Of a stretch of 64,000 nucleotides of DNA, positions 21,714-32,735 are shown piece by piece. Each line of letters starts with the position of its first letter. Within the stretch, counting starts at the first letter, position 1. This DNA comes from Bos javanicus. Taxonomy: Eukaryota > Chordata > Mammalia > Artiodactyla > Bovidae. Under the pieces are notes generated by a model. The model did not search any database. It was not told the DNA's origin and was given only the letters and a program-made list of their open reading frames with translations. The stretch lies in NCBI RefSeq assembly GCF_032452875.1, contig NC_083890.1, positions 46,064,483-46,128,482 of the forward strand, written 5' to 3'. The position numbers were made by a program, and so were the translations under genes.

Positions 21714-22379
21714 CTAAAACATGCTATAAACACAAAACGGAAAATTTGATTTAACTCAGGTTATACTTACGTGGAGGTTAGTAGGTGCTCTCCTGTCTTG
21801 AGGAAGGGAAACACAGCATGCAGAGTTTCTGAACTGGAAGCCACATTGTCAAACAGTGTCCACAGTGAGAACAAATTCAGTATCAAACTGAAAACAGGGA
21901 GGATTCCTAGGAGGGAAGCACAGTAATTTGAAACTCAGATTAGCCTTATTCTCTGTGGTCAAACAGAGACCACAAAGTGTACCTCCTCACTCATCAAACT
22001 GCCTCCCAGAGGCATCTCTTTTCCAGGAACCATGAATTTTTCTAAAGAAAGCTAACAAATACCCTTGACTGCATCTGGTGAATTAAATGAATTGTGAATG
22101 ATCCTGTTTTAGTGATTCTGCTTCTAAAGCATTTCTGAGTATGCTTAGAAATGCCCCCACAGTTAGTAACTAGATCTGGAATTTTTTGAACACATAAGAC
22201 AGGTAAGAGTTCACAGTTCTTACTTCATTCCTCTTTTTTCTTTTTTTCTAAAGCACCCAAGAGATAATGCAGCCATCAGCACAACCAAACATCAAAGTTT
22301 ACTTTATACAGAAGTCTGTGAAACCAAAAAGCTAGTTGCTCACCTATTCTGGGGCTAACTTCACGCTTCTAACTTCATG
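21714..22379. other. Unique stretch
   Basis: No repeats or coding features recognised over about 670 bp. Confidence 0.5.
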
Positions 22380-22390
22380 CTTACATCGAT

Positions 22391-22605
22391 TGTTGTTGTT
22401 AAGTTGCCAAGTCATGTCAGACTCTTTTGCGACCCCATGGACTGCAGCCCACCAGGCTCCTCTGTCCATGGGATTTCCCAGGCAAGAATATTGGAGTAGG
22501 TTGCCATTTCCTTCTCCAGGGGATCTTCCCAACCCAGGTATCGAACTCACACCTCTTGCATTGGCCAGGGGATAAAGTCTTTATCACTGAGCTACCTGGG
22601 AAGCC
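22391..22605 (-). mobile_element. Bov-tA SINE with TSD
   Basis: Antisense, full length, GTT-rich tail at the left (ttgttgttgttaagttgcc). TSD CTTACATCGAT (22380-22390) pairs with CTTACATCAGT (22606-22616), matching in the first eight bases. Confidence 0.95.
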
Positions 22606-22676
22606 CTTACATCAGTTAATTCAGGATAAAAGAAATACAAGCAGTCACCAGGCCTGTGTTGGTTAAGAAATGGTAT

Positions 22677-22704
22677 TTATATATATATATACACACACAC
22701 ACCA
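22677..22704. repeat. (TA)n(CA)n microsatellite
   Basis: A TA tract running directly into a CA tract. Possible polymorphic marker. Confidence 0.9.
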
Positions 22705-24025
22705 ACATGCAATGAGATTGTTCAAACATTTTTTTTTTTTTGAAGCTTTAGATGTGGAACCTTATTTAAAAGAAAAAGTGTAACCTGTGTATACATTTTC
22801 TTTTAAACAGGGCAGAATGCCATGTTTGGCTTTTGCTGTCTCAGTCTGCTTAGGAATTCTAATGAGTAAACCATAGTGTTTAACAGTAAAATATGGTTAT
22901 GGCTCTTAAATGCAGGCTACATTTAACAACCGTATATTGATTTTTTCTCGTAATTTTATTTCCATGAGCATTTCTGGTTTCTTAATTAGTAGCCTTTTAG
23001 AGGGAGATTTAACATTCTCTCTATCAGAGGATTCGGCTTCTGTGATCCAGCTTCTCAGGGGAGAGACAGTTCTAGGCTTGCAGTCTGTGTCTGGAAGGAG
23101 AGGGTCAGCGCTCCGTGCACACATGTACATATGCACAGGGACACGCAGCCCGCCCTCCCGGGCCCTGCCAGCACAATTAAGACAAAATAGCGTTGGTGAA
23201 CCCGGTGACAAAACTCAACAATTTCCAATTGCACGCTCACCCCGTAACGGGAAGAACTGTTTACCCCATGTTCCTTATTAAACTGAAGTATTTTATTTAA
23301 TGAGCATGACTCATGCAAGGTGTTCCCATAAATCATTGGCTGGTTTACAAACTCAATAACTAGGCTTCCTGCTATAACTAGGCTCTGCACACCTTAAATT
23401 ATTAACACGCCAGGGCCTTAAGGCACATCTTTGATGATGATGATATAAACACTGTGGAGACAAGGTGCTCTCTCAGCAAAAGATTATTGACTCTAATTAC
23501 CATTTACCACAGGAAAAAGAAAAGAAAAGACAGTAAAATATGAGGGAGAATTGAAATCTAAGATTTAATTTTATGAGGAGCTTTAAATGCACCCCCCCGC
23601 AAACTATTTTTCCCCCTTTCTCTTTTCTTCTTGTTGGCGGCCTTATCGCACTGCGGGTGTATAATGATAGCCTGTGGTTGGCTAACTTTAAAAGGATGAC
23701 AGTCGTTGGAGGAAAGAGATGAGAGGATGGAAACAGGGGGCTGATATTACGTACATTCTCAGAAACGTGATGGAAAAAAGCCAGGGGAAGAGAAAATGAT
23801 AATACACTGGGGGAAAAAAAATCCCAGCTTTAATTGTTTCACGTCTATACGCAATAAAAAGTTTAAAGGACTCAGATGCCTGACTCCAGTCATTTTGCGG
23901 TAGTAAGCTATACTTCAGGTCAGTTGTGTAGAAAGAGTCATCTGCTCATATTATGGTGTGGATTTTACTGTATCCTCATTATACATTTGTTGGAAGAATG
24001 CAAAGAGGTTACAATGAAAGGTGTT
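22705..24025. other. Repeat-poor unique block
   Basis: About 1.3 kb with only a T-run (about 22730). AT-rich with islands of CpG. It contains the candidate element at 23170-23530. A 123-codon forward frame (22910-23281) overlaps reverse frames and has no domain. Confidence 0.5.
23170..23530. promoter_or_regulatory. Candidate conserved non-coding block
   Basis: Repeat-free, with TAATTACC, 'aaattattaac' and a TGACTCA-like 'catgactcatgc' (AP-1/MAF-type half-palindrome). These motifs are common by chance, and conservation was not measured. Confidence 0.3.
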
Positions 24026-24028
24026 TAA

Positions 24029-24836
24029 TGATTGTTGTTGCTGTTGTTCATTCTCTAAGTCGTGTCCGACACTTTGTGACCCCGTGGACTGCAGCATGCC
24101 GGGCTTCCCTGTCCTTTACTATCTCCTGGAGTTTGCTAAAAAGCTCATGTCTGTTGAGTTGGCGATGCTATGCAACCATCTCATCCTTTGTCACCCCCAT
24201 CTCCTCTTGCCCTCAATCTTTCCCAGCATCATGGTTGATGAGCATCAGGGTCCAGTGAGTCAGCTCTTTGCCTCAGGTGGCCAAAGTACTGGAGCTTCAG
24301 CTTCAGCCTCAGTCCTTTCAATAAATATTCAGGGTTGATTTCCTTTAAGACTGACTGGTTTGATCTCCTTGCTGTCCAAAGGACTCTCAAGAGTTTTCTC
24401 CACTACCACAATTTGAAAGCATCAATTCTTCAGCACTCAGTCTTCTTTATGGTCCAACTCTCACATCCGTACATGACTACTGGAAAAAGTGTGAAAATGT
24501 TAGTCACTCAGTCGTGTCCGACTCTTTGTGATCCCATGGACTGTAACCCCTCAGGCTCCTCTGTCCGTGGGATTCTCCAGGCAAGAATACCGGAGTGGGT
24601 TGCCATTTCCTTCTTCAGGGGATCTTCCCAAGCCAGGGATCTAACCCAGGTCTCCTGCATTGCAGGCAGATTCTTTATTGTGTGAGCCACCAGGGAAAGA
24701 TTCTAGGACCCAAGATAAGGAAACCATAGCTTTGATTACCTGGACCCATGTCAACAATATGATGTCTCTGCTTTTTAATACGCTGTCTAGTTTTGTCATA
24801 GCTTTTCTCTTAATGATAAGATAGCTTGTTAAAAAA
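24029..24836 (-). mobile_element. BovB LINE 3' part, split by a Bov-tA
   Basis: Antisense BovB from the GTTGCTGTT tail at 24029 to 'gactactggaaaaa' (24486). It resumes at about 24720 with 'aaaccatagctttgatt' and continues to the RT-tail codons near 24836. The gap is filled by a Bov-tA plus about 20 bp of unexplained sequence. The frame is broken by small indels. Confidence 0.93.
24488..24698 (-). mobile_element. Bov-tA SINE inserted in BovB
   Basis: Antisense full SINE (cactcagtcgtgtccgac ... gagccaccagggaaa) interrupting the BovB coding tail. It must be younger than that BovB copy. Its reverse translation gives a 60-residue chance frame often mistaken for a protein. Confidence 0.94.
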
Positions 24837-25330
24837 CAAAAATCCAGCGAAAAGGACATGTGGGTCATCGTCAGGTATTAGGAAGGTGGACATATTGCTG
24901 GGGAGGAATAAAGGAAAGTCTCAGAAAATGTAGAGGAGAGTCCAGGACGGAATGAAGGGTGGAAAAAAGAGAGACTCTATGTAGGCTTCTGCTGTCAAGG
25001 GCTTTTCTGTCTTCCCCTGTGGTTCTGCATATTTCTCCTTTCAAAGACTCTCAGCTCAGGTTGTTGCCTCTGTGGGCTAAATTGTTGGCTCAGATTTTCC
25101 CCTTCTCAGAAACTCACATTTCATCTAAAATTTATTGATGGAATCATAGGATGTTGGAGTTGGAGTAAACTTGGGAATCACCAATGCCTTCACCTTACAG
25201 ATGTGAACATTTCAGCCTAGAAAGAGGAAGTGATTTGGACACCACCACCTCTTCCAGGGCCAAGGAGGTCTGATGGAGGTGGGACCCTCACCACCTCCTC
25301 ACTGTGCCATAAGGTGGCGTCCTTCTGAAC
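24837..25330. other. Mostly unique stretch
   Basis: A diverged old repeat-like segment (gttggagttggagtaaac ... ccttacagatgtgaac) at about 25140-25240 may be MIR-related. No gene. Confidence 0.4.
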
Positions 25331-25852
25331 TTTGTTGTCGTTTAGTCGCTCAGTCGTGTCTGACTCTTTGGGACCATGGACTGCAGCACATCAGGCTTTC
25401 CTGTCCTTCACCATCACTTGGAACTTGTTCAAACTCATGCCCATTGAGTTGGTGATGGCATCCAACCATCTTCTTCTCTTGCCTTCTTTCCCAGCATCAG
25501 GGTCTTTTCCAATGAGTCAGTTCTTCCCATCAGGTGGCCAAAGTTTTGGAGCCTCAGCTTCAGCCTCAGTCCTTTCAATAAATATTCAGGATTGATTTCC
25601 TTTACGATTGACTGGTTTGATCTCCTTACAGTTCAAGGGACTCTCAAGAGTCTTCTCCAGCACCACAGTTCAAAAGCATCAATTCTTTGGTGTTCAGCCT
25701 TCTTTGCGGTCCAACTCTCACATCCATACATGACTACTGGAAATACCACAGCTTTGACTAGACAGACCTTTGTTGGCAAAGTAATGTCTCTGCTTTTTAA
25801 CATGCTGTCTAGGTTTGTCATAGCTTTTCTTCCAAGGAGCAAGCATCTTCCA
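25331..25852 (-). mobile_element. BovB LINE 3' fragment (~520 bp)
   Basis: Antisense from tail to the LLGRKAMTNLDSMLKSRDITLPTK region (25842 leftward), with a 69-codon intact stretch and an internal deletion near 25480 ('cttctcttgccttctttccc' is shortened). No RT core. Confidence 0.95.
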
Positions 25853-26653
25853 AACTTAGAATTATAGAAAAGTGGCCAGTGACTAGAAAATCAGCCTCAT
25901 AAATAAAATAGGTGATACTGATGACCATATCTGCTGTGTGCATGTTGAAAGCAGGTCTCCTAATTCAACATGATTGTTAAATTATGACCAGAACATAGAA
26001 GGTGCTGGAATCTGTGATAGAACTTTACAGCCTTGGCCTTCTTATTTGAAAAATTTTTCCTAGACTTTTTAGGATCGCGTAAGGTTTTTGGTGCTGGCTT
26101 GATTCAGGGGCACACGAATTTGCTCCCAGCACTTTCTTCTCTAGTATTTCTTGGCGGTCTGCCATCTGTCTCATCCCATCCTCAAGGTATTCTTAGGTTC
26201 CTACGGGGCAGCAGATGTGGAAATGAATACAGGCCCTAAGAACCTCCTTCAAGGGGCCTCCCGGGCACCCGCCCTGTTTTCCCATCTAGTGAGGTTGGGG
26301 GAAGTTTGGCTGTCATACCCCATACTCTGCAGCCAGTCAGCACCCACCACAAAGCAAGCCCCCCGGGGCAAAGCCCATCGTGGCTTTCTTTCCCGAAGAG
26401 TACACAGTGAGTCTGTGTGCAAAATGAAAGATGCTCAATGCCTTTTGCTATTTTGGGGAAAAGAAAAATCCCATGTAGTTCTCTCTCTGGTCATTTTGAG
26501 CCTGTCCAAGCAGGATCACTCACTAGAGACTGGAAAGCAAAGACTGACCACTGCTGACCCTCAGGACTTCTCTCATGTGCCCCAGGACTCAGGGGGCCTC
26601 ATCAAATTCCAATTGGGGTTAATTTCCTTTGTGATTATCTTATTGGGGCTTCC
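25853..26653. other. Unique stretch with the longest open frame of the window
   Basis: A forward frame of 175 codons spans 26151-26678 but opens with a TTG codon and runs into a SINE. It shows no domain, no signal peptide and no bias I could recognise. Treated as non-coding. No repeats recognised in this span. Confidence 0.5.
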
Positions 26654-26667
26654 AAAGAACTTTACTG

Positions 26668-26867
26668 GGGCTTCCTAGGTAGCTCAGTGGTCCAGAATCT
26701 GCCTGCCGATGCAGGAGACATGAGTTCAATCCCTGGGTTGAAAAAATCCCCTGGAGAAGGGAAGGGCAATGCATTCCAGTATTCTGCCCATGGACGGAGG
26801 AGCCTGGGTGGCTACAGTCCATGCGGTCGCAAAGAACCAGACAAGACTTAGCAGCTAAACAACAACA
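26668..26867 (+). mobile_element. Bov-tA SINE with 14-bp TSD
   Basis: Sense copy with AAC-type tail (ctaaacaacaac). TSD AAAGAACTTTACTG (26654-26667) pairs with AAAGAACTTTATTG (26868-26881), one mismatch. The middle has a small deletion (attctgcccatgg). Confidence 0.95.
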
Positions 26868-26881
26868 AAAGAACTTTATTG

Positions 26882-27805
26882 TATAGTCTTATTTTTAACT
26901 TTTCTGGGGAAACATCACATAATTTTCACTACTTCATTAAATAAGGGTTGTGCATCATCTTTCCAGCTACATTCTTCCTCAGAAGTAACCAGAGATACAT
27001 ATTGAAAGAAAGAGAAACAACTCTTATGTGTGGTGTATACACACCCACATACCCACACACACATATATATATAGCCTTTAAGAAAGCTTAGGATATTTTT
27101 TAGGGTAAGACATTGTTATTTGGTGGGAGACCATGAAATATATAAACACCAGGGCAGAAAACCTAAAATTATGTGTGTGTGTGTACTTGTAAACCTTGGT
27201 GTGCAATTTTCATTGTTAAACATGAAATTTACACATCAAAACCACTTCATGCTCTTTGCCTTGGGCTGATTATAATGCAAAGAGTCATAGTTGAAGCCTC
27301 TTCTTGGGGCGCTTTTGAGAAGGCCTGGTCCTGGGGGAATGGACAAGGCTCTTCTCAGGCTGAGCCTTATCTGGGTTCTCTGCTGAGGGACTGCCTGGGG
27401 CAAAGCCTGCTGATGGCTCTCACTGGCTCCCAGGGGTCGACCTGGGCTTAGTGGCTTCTACTCAACAGTCTAACCTGGGGAAGATGAACCAACAGAAGAA
27501 TGTGTGTGTATCTGCACACAGGGTGAGTTTCAGAGTTCAGGAAGTGCTCCGCCAGAACTTCAGAACCTTGTTCCTCATTTCAGTTCAAAACCAGAGATGA
27601 GGCTTAGACGACTCTTTCTGAAAATGCCAGAATTCTGTGCATTCAAGTGTTGTTTCATTTCTTGTGTAACTCCCTTTCTTTTCAACTATATCGTATTCCC
27701 CCCTGCCACCAAACTCTGCATGCTTAGACATGGTCTATGCATATATATATATATATGCAGATAATCCTTCAAAGAAATCCTTCAAAATTGTGATCATGGG
27801 CTACA
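26882..27805. other. Unique stretch with microsatellites
   Basis: CA/TA tracts at about 27040-27073, GT at about 27172-27184 and TA at about 27740-27757. No coding support. Confidence 0.5.
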
Positions 27806-27809
27806 TTCT

Positions 27810-28015
27810 GGCTTCCCTTTTTAAAAACATTTTTATAATGGAACATTTCAAGCATATTCAAAGGAAAACAAATAATATATAATCAATGGCCTCATCCACC
27901 AGTTTCAACAATTAGCAACAGTTGGCCAACTTTATCTATACCTAAATCACCCCCCACCCACCCTATTATTCTGAGGCAAATTCCAGACATCATATCATTT
28001 CCTTGTACATATTTC
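27810..28015 (-). mobile_element. Old L1 3' region remnant (part 1)
   Basis: Antisense old-L1 wording: 'ccaccagtttcaacaattagc', 'ctgaggcaaattccagacatc'. It continues as 28366-28745 after a CHR SINE insertion, though the two parts may be separate elements. Confidence 0.6.
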
Positions 28016-28033
28016 CACTGCTTTCTGTTTTTT

Positions 28034-28351
28034 TTTTTAAGAAATAATTTTATTTCTTTACTTCTGGCTGTGCTGGGTCTTCGTCTCCGAGCAGGCTTTT
28101 CTCCAGCTCTCTAGTTGTGGGGTGCTGGCCTCTCTTGCTGCAGAGCGCGGCTCTAGGGCGCTTGGGTTTCATTAGTTGAGGCAGGTGGGCTCAGTAGTTG
28201 AGGCTCCCAGGCTCTAAAGCACAGGCTCAGTAGTTGCCATGCACGGATTTAGTGGCTCTGCAGCATGTGGGATCTTCCTGGGTCGGGGATTGAACCTGTA
28301 TCTCCTGCATTGGTAGGCAGATTCTTGACCACAGGGCCACCAGGGGAGCCC
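28034..28351 (-). mobile_element. CHR-type SINE, near full length, with TSD
   Basis: Antisense copy lying within old L1 sequence. Flanks 'cactgctttctgttttt' (ending about 28033) and 'tactgcttcttgttttt' (starting about 28352) form a diverged TSD. Confidence 0.93.
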
Positions 28352-28365
28352 TACTGCTTCTTGTT

Positions 28366-28745
28366 TTTAAAAATTGTGGTAAAATATACATAACAAAACC
28401 TACCATTTAGATCATTTTCAAGTGTACATTTCTGTGGCATTAAGTGCATTCACATCGCTGTATAACCATCTCATCAAACATCTCCAGAAATTTTTCATCT
28501 TCTCAAACTTGAACTCTGTGCTCATCAAACACTAACTCCCCATCCCCCTGCCTCCAGCCGCTAACAACCACCCTTTTGCCTCTGTCTCCATGAATGTACT
28601 CTTCGGGTACCGCACATGAGTGGAATCATATGGTATTTGGCCTTTGTGATGGGCTTATTTCCCTTAGCACCACCAAGGTTCATCCACGTCGTAGCCTGTG
28701 TCAGATGGTCTTTCCTTTTTAAGGCTGTGGATTCTTTTTTCTGAT
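28366..28745 (-). mobile_element. Old mammalian L1 3'UTR remnant (part 2)
   Basis: Antisense old-L1 3' sequence: 'attgtggtaaaatatacata', 'ggcattaagtgcattcac', 'gagtggaatcatatggtat', 'caaggttcatccacgtcg'. This layout is well known from L1M-type 3' ends; the exact subfamily is not called. Confidence 0.8.
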
Positions 28746-29035
28746 CTGCTAGTTCATTTAGTAAGAAAGCATTGAGAATATTTTTAACTCTCTCATTTAA
28801 ACATTTCCGCATTATTAAACATTATTGTTTCCTCTTGACTTGTTTATTTGGAAGGATATTAGATGGTTGATTCTGGAAGAGAAAGTCTTTCCTCCTGCTA
28901 AAGCCTCGGGTTCTGCAGGATGTAGGTTAGTGAGGGGTACACTTTCAGTAGCTTAAAATCACAAGCGTGAGATACTTAAACGTGTTCACATGTGGGATTT
29001 TGTATCTGTATATTGTATACTTCTTAAAAATTAAA
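28746..29035. other. Unique gap
   Basis: AT-rich; no gene or repeat recognised. Confidence 0.5.
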
Positions 29036-29151
29036 AAAAATTTTTTGGCCTCACTGTGTGGCATGTGTGATCTTAGTTCCCCAACCAGGGATTGAACCCA
29101 CACCCTGAATTGGAAGAGGGAGTCTTAACCACTGGACTGCCAGGGAAGTCC
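29036..29151 (-). mobile_element. Short CHR-type SINE
   Basis: T-rich reverse tail, 'ggcctcactgtgtggcatg', reversed head ending 'actgccagggaagtcc'. Diverged flanks TATATTGTATA / TATATTGCATA are a possible TSD. Confidence 0.9.
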
Positions 29152-29475
29152 TATATATTGCATATATTGACTCTCTGTATGATACACTAAATACACACAG
29201 TTTTATGATACTTAATGGTATGTTTTTTGTGGATGAAAAAGATGGACAGTCTGAAAATGAAATCACGTGAGACAGTGAGGTCATACACCCCATCTAAACC
29301 ACATTTTCCCTGAGAACCCCAAGTCCTTTTGGAATTAGCCAACTCGTCTTCAAAATACATCAGACTGTGAAGCATACACTGCTTTCCCTACTGTCAGACA
29401 AAGAAGGTATATATTTGCAAAATCAATTGACACTTGAAAAATACCAAGCAAGGTAGGGAAGAACCCTTTTAAAAT
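29152..29475. other. Unique gap
   Basis: No gene or repeat recognised. Confidence 0.5.
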
Positions 29476-29539
29476 TTTTTTACTTTTTATTTTTTATTTA
29501 TTTTTCTTCACTGTTGAAAGACATTTATTTATTTTTTTT

Positions 29540-29850
29540 AATGGTTGCTTTTATTAACAGTGCTATATCAAATCTCCTGGTGTATTCTGTGTGTTTGCAC
29601 AAGCAGTCTCACATGCATGTATATCTTTCCTCATACTTTCTTTAGGGAATACTTCTAAAAGAAAAACTGCTGGATTAATGGTTATATACATTTTAAAGCT
29701 GGATAGTTCCTGCCATATATTCCTTCACAAAGTCCATACCAATTTAGACTCAACAACAGTGCATTAGAGCACTCATTTCCCCACCCTAGATATTGCCAGT
29801 CACTTTAATCCTTGCCAGTGTGTACAGCAAAGTTGTTTTGATTTTTCCTT
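29540..29850 (-). mobile_element. Old L1 ORF2 remnant
   Basis: Antisense old-L1 wording 'gggaatacttctaaaag', 'ccataccaatttagactc', 'cagtgcattagagcactc', 'gatattgccagtc'. This corresponds to late ORF2 in reverse. Highly decayed. Confidence 0.6.
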
Positions 29851-29865
29851 TGGTTAGTAATACGA

Positions 29866-30175
29866 CTTATTATTTTTAAATTGCCTTATGGTGTTGTGTT
29901 AGTTTCTGCTGTACAACAAAGTGAATCAGCTATACATTTACACATATCCCCTCGCTCTGGAACTTCCCTCCACCCCCATCCGGCCCTCTGGGTCATCCCG
30001 GAGCACTGGGCCGAACTCCCTGCACTACACAGCAGCTTCCCATGAGCCATCTGTTTGACGCCTGGCTGGGTACATATCTCAGTGCTACTCTCTCAACGCG
30101 GCCCACCCTCCCCATCCCCCCTGCTGTGTCTTCAAGTCCATTCTCTGTCCGCTGGACCCTTCTTTTGCCTCTGCG
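29866..30175 (-). mobile_element. Ruminant L1 3'UTR fragment
   Basis: Antisense: 'gttgtgttagtttctgctg', 'ccggccctctgggtcatc', 'ctacacagcagcttcc', 'cagtgctactctctcaac', 'tcaagtccattctctg'. Longer than most L1 tails in this window. Confidence 0.85.
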
Positions 30176-31396
30176 GTCACTGCATTTACTGTCTTCAGGC
30201 CCATCCAACTCTGGGTCAGGTCTCTTTTATAGTTTGCAGTGTTTAAATGTCTTTCCAAGCCTGTTCCTGGGGTCAGTCCCGCCACATCCCTTGCCTCCCG
30301 GGCGGTGTGGTGAGCTGTCCGCTGTCCACCCGCTTCCGAGCGTGGGGCCGCTTCCTGGGAGCTGGTGGTGAGCAAAAGCCAGGGCAGCCCTGCGAACTTG
30401 CACTCACCCTTGCTCTAGATTCCTTGCAGCTCCCGGTAGGAACCAGGCTCCAGCTTCATCCTTTCACATAGTTTCTATTCTGGGCGGTAGCCCTGTTGGT
30501 CTCCTTTCTGTCCCGAGCTCTGACCACATCATCTTTATCTTTTCACTTCCTTTTGGGAAAACAAAAAGAGGAACACTCAGAGGAGATGCAGGAGAGCCAC
30601 AAGAGTGCTCCACACAGCAAGAGCCTTGGCACACGATGGGTACGTGGGCGCACGAGGGTGAGCGTGTCATAATGGCTCTTCCTCCTTCCTGCCTGCCTCC
30701 ACGCTGTCCACCTGCAAATCACCTCCTCCGTGAAAGCTTCTGGTCTGACCCACTCATCCCTCATGTAGTCATCTGCCGGCTGGGTCGTCATCTGTAGCTG
30801 CCTTTTGCTGTTATTTTCATCTCTATTGTTTTTTAACCTCTTGTGATTCACACTTGCTTTCTCAGCTTGAGGGTCACTTCCTCAGGAATTGGGACACGAC
30901 CACGAATTACTTAGTGGTGCAACTTAGCACAGGGTGGGCATTCGGGGTGTCTGTACTGAATGGACAAGTGCTGTTAATGGGAGGCCACATGGTGGCCTCT
31001 GCCCAACTGCATGAGGTCACCCAGAGAGGGCAGTCAGACGGGAAAGGATGGCTCTGCCTTTCTTGGTCAGCTCTCGCTGGGTGTAACTGCTCCAGACAAA
31101 GGCAAGTCTGAGCTGACATGCAGCTCGCAGGACATGTGATGGTGCTTTGTGCTTTTTGGGGGGTTACTGTGAGATGAAAAAAACGATTGTGGTTGGCCAT
31201 GTCCCCTGAAGTCACCTATCTGGAATACTCAGCTCTGGATCAGATGAAATCTGGTGCTATGGTTTGGCATCTGCACTCAGTTTTAGTAGCGGCGCAGTAT
31301 CTTACCTATAGTTCCTTTCTAGGCTGCTCAACACTTACCTTTGAACTGCTGATGACTTGACTAAAAATGGGCTTGAGGACGCTGACAGTTTGTTTG
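30176..31396. other. Mostly unique, GC-richer stretch
   Basis: No young repeat recognised over about 1.2 kb. A sense L2-like trace ('cacctcctccgtgaaagc', 'cttttgctgttattttc') may occupy about 30670-30900. Open frames on both strands (30042-30371, 30543-30851, 30907-31215) conflict and lack domains. Confidence 0.45.
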
Positions 31397-31438
31397 AAAA
31401 GAAGCTGCACAAAAAAAAAAAAAAAAAGAAGCTGCACA
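31397..31438. repeat. Poly(A)-only insertion flanked by 15-bp TSD
   Basis: AAAAGAAGCTGCACA occurs at 31397-31411 and again at 31424-31438, with twelve further A residues (31412-31423) between. This is what an L1-type retrotransposition leaves if only the poly(A) tail is copied. A tandem duplication with A-run growth is the alternative. Confidence 0.7.
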
Positions 31439-31764
31439 GTACAAGGTGCTGAGATATTATTTAAGACAGTTTACAAACCACTGATCTTATTTGTTAAACG
31501 TCTCTTACTGAAGCATTCCAAGTAGTCCATAAACTAGACATGATAACTAGATTTTTTTTTTTTTAATATCACCAGAGAAGCTTAATCTGAATGCAGCAGT
31601 ACATAAAACATTTCTGTAATGAGGAATTCACAACTTAAAATATAATGCTTTTGTAACTCTGGACCTCTTGGGGAAAGAATAAAATGAGTCATTAAGTTCA
31701 TGAAAGACAATATATGCCTTCAGCTTCAAATGTGTTCACCAAACAGACTTTTATTTTTCCCTCT
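31439..31764. other. Unique gap
   Basis: T-run at about 31551-31564; otherwise nothing recognised. Confidence 0.5.
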
Positions 31765-31772
31765 ATGGTATG

Positions 31773-31896
31773 ACTCGATGGACGTGAGTCTCAGTGAACT
31801 CCGGGAGTTGGTGTTGGACAGGGAGGCCTGGCGTGCTGTGATTCATGGGGTCGCAAAGAGTCGGACACGACTGAACGACTGATCTGATCTGATCTG
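31773..31896 (+). mobile_element. BovB 3' end with (CTGAT)n tail and TSD
   Basis: The last ~125 bp of BovB, close to consensus, with a short simple-repeat tail (ctgat x3). TSD ATGGTATG at 31765-31772 and 31897-31904. Low divergence suggests relatively recent insertion. Confidence 0.93.
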
Positions 31897-31937
31897 ATGG
31901 TATGGCGCTTTGCCTTTATCAGAAGAACAGAATTTGG

Positions 31938-32137
31938 GACTTCCCTGGTGGCCCAATGATTGAGAATCTGCCTTCCAATGTAGGGGACTCAGGTTTGACT
32001 CCTAGGTGGGGAATTAACATCCCATATGCCATGAGGCAACTAAACCCCCACCTCAACTAGAGGAAGCTCGTGCCAGGCTATGAAAACCCAGTGCCGTCAA
32101 AAAAAAAGAAACCAAGAAGAGAGAGAGAAGAAAAGAA
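31938..32137 (+). mobile_element. CHR-type SINE, truncated body
   Basis: Sense head 'gggacttccctggtggccc', body shortened after 'gaggaagctcgtgcc', then A- and GA-rich tail. Confidence 0.9.
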
Positions 32138-32474
32138 CATAGATATTCTCCTGCACGAGAGATGACTAACTTGAGTAATAAGAGCCGTAAGTCCATACCT
32201 GTTTCCATCTATTCCTACAACAAAAATGTTATTCGTCTCATTTCTATGTAGTTTACACGCTTTCACAGTCTGTTCTGTGTGGAAGTGTAGAGTGCAGAGC
32301 TGCAGAGATGAAACACGCTTCTTGAACTTCAGGCTGATCGTTGGCTTATCAAATCAAAGACGGGCAAGAGCGGCAACTCCCACCTTCCCTCCACTAGGTT
32401 ACATTTATGGGGATTAACTACATTATTCAATGTATTTCTCAAGAATTAAATTAATTATAATGCATTTGGATTCC
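32138..32474. other. Unique AT-rich stretch
   Basis: Unique, repeat-free; includes 'aattaaattaattataatgc' just left of the palindrome. No gene. Confidence 0.5.
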
Positions 32475-32735
32475 CTGAGCATTCTCACAATTAATTTGTG
32501 CTATTGAGTTATCAAATATCCCTTTCTTAAGGGATTAGCTCATTTCTGATGTTTTGCACTGGTGTCCCGGGAAGTAATTTTGGACTAAAAAAAATTGGAT
32601 CATTTTTCCAAGGATTTGTTCTTAATCTCTGAAGGAATTCTTGGAACACTGGAGTAAAACAGTGCAACAGTGGCTAATCCCTTAAGTAAGGATTTCTGAT
32701 CGCCCAATAACACAAATTAGCGAAAATAGCAGGCC
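32475..32735. repeat. Long imperfect inverted repeat in unique DNA
   Basis: Two arms about 48 bp long, 32492-32539 and 32673-32720, are reverse complements with roughly 80% identity around a 133-bp loop. The innermost 19 bp (cctttcttaagggattagc, 32521-32539) matches the complement of 32673-32691 at 18 of 19 positions. The outer 17 bp (32492-32508 against 32703-32719) match at 15 of 17. Weaker complementarity extends inward and outward. It matches none of the young families here. It may be an ancient palindromic DNA-transposon relic or a structured regulatory element. Confidence 0.75.

Noticed and set aside
24508..24690. 60-residue reverse frame (MAHTIKNLPAMQETW...)
   Set aside because: A standard translation of a Bov-tA SINE; this type of peptide is a common false prediction in bovine databases.
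26151..26678. Longest open frame (175 codons) in unique DNA
   Set aside because: It begins with TTG, has no recognised domain, and runs into the TSD and start of a Bov-tA. Length is within chance for 64 kb on six frames.
30042..31215. Cluster of overlapping frames on both strands
   Set aside because: They conflict, begin partly in an L1 3'UTR, and lack domains; GC-richer composition explains them.
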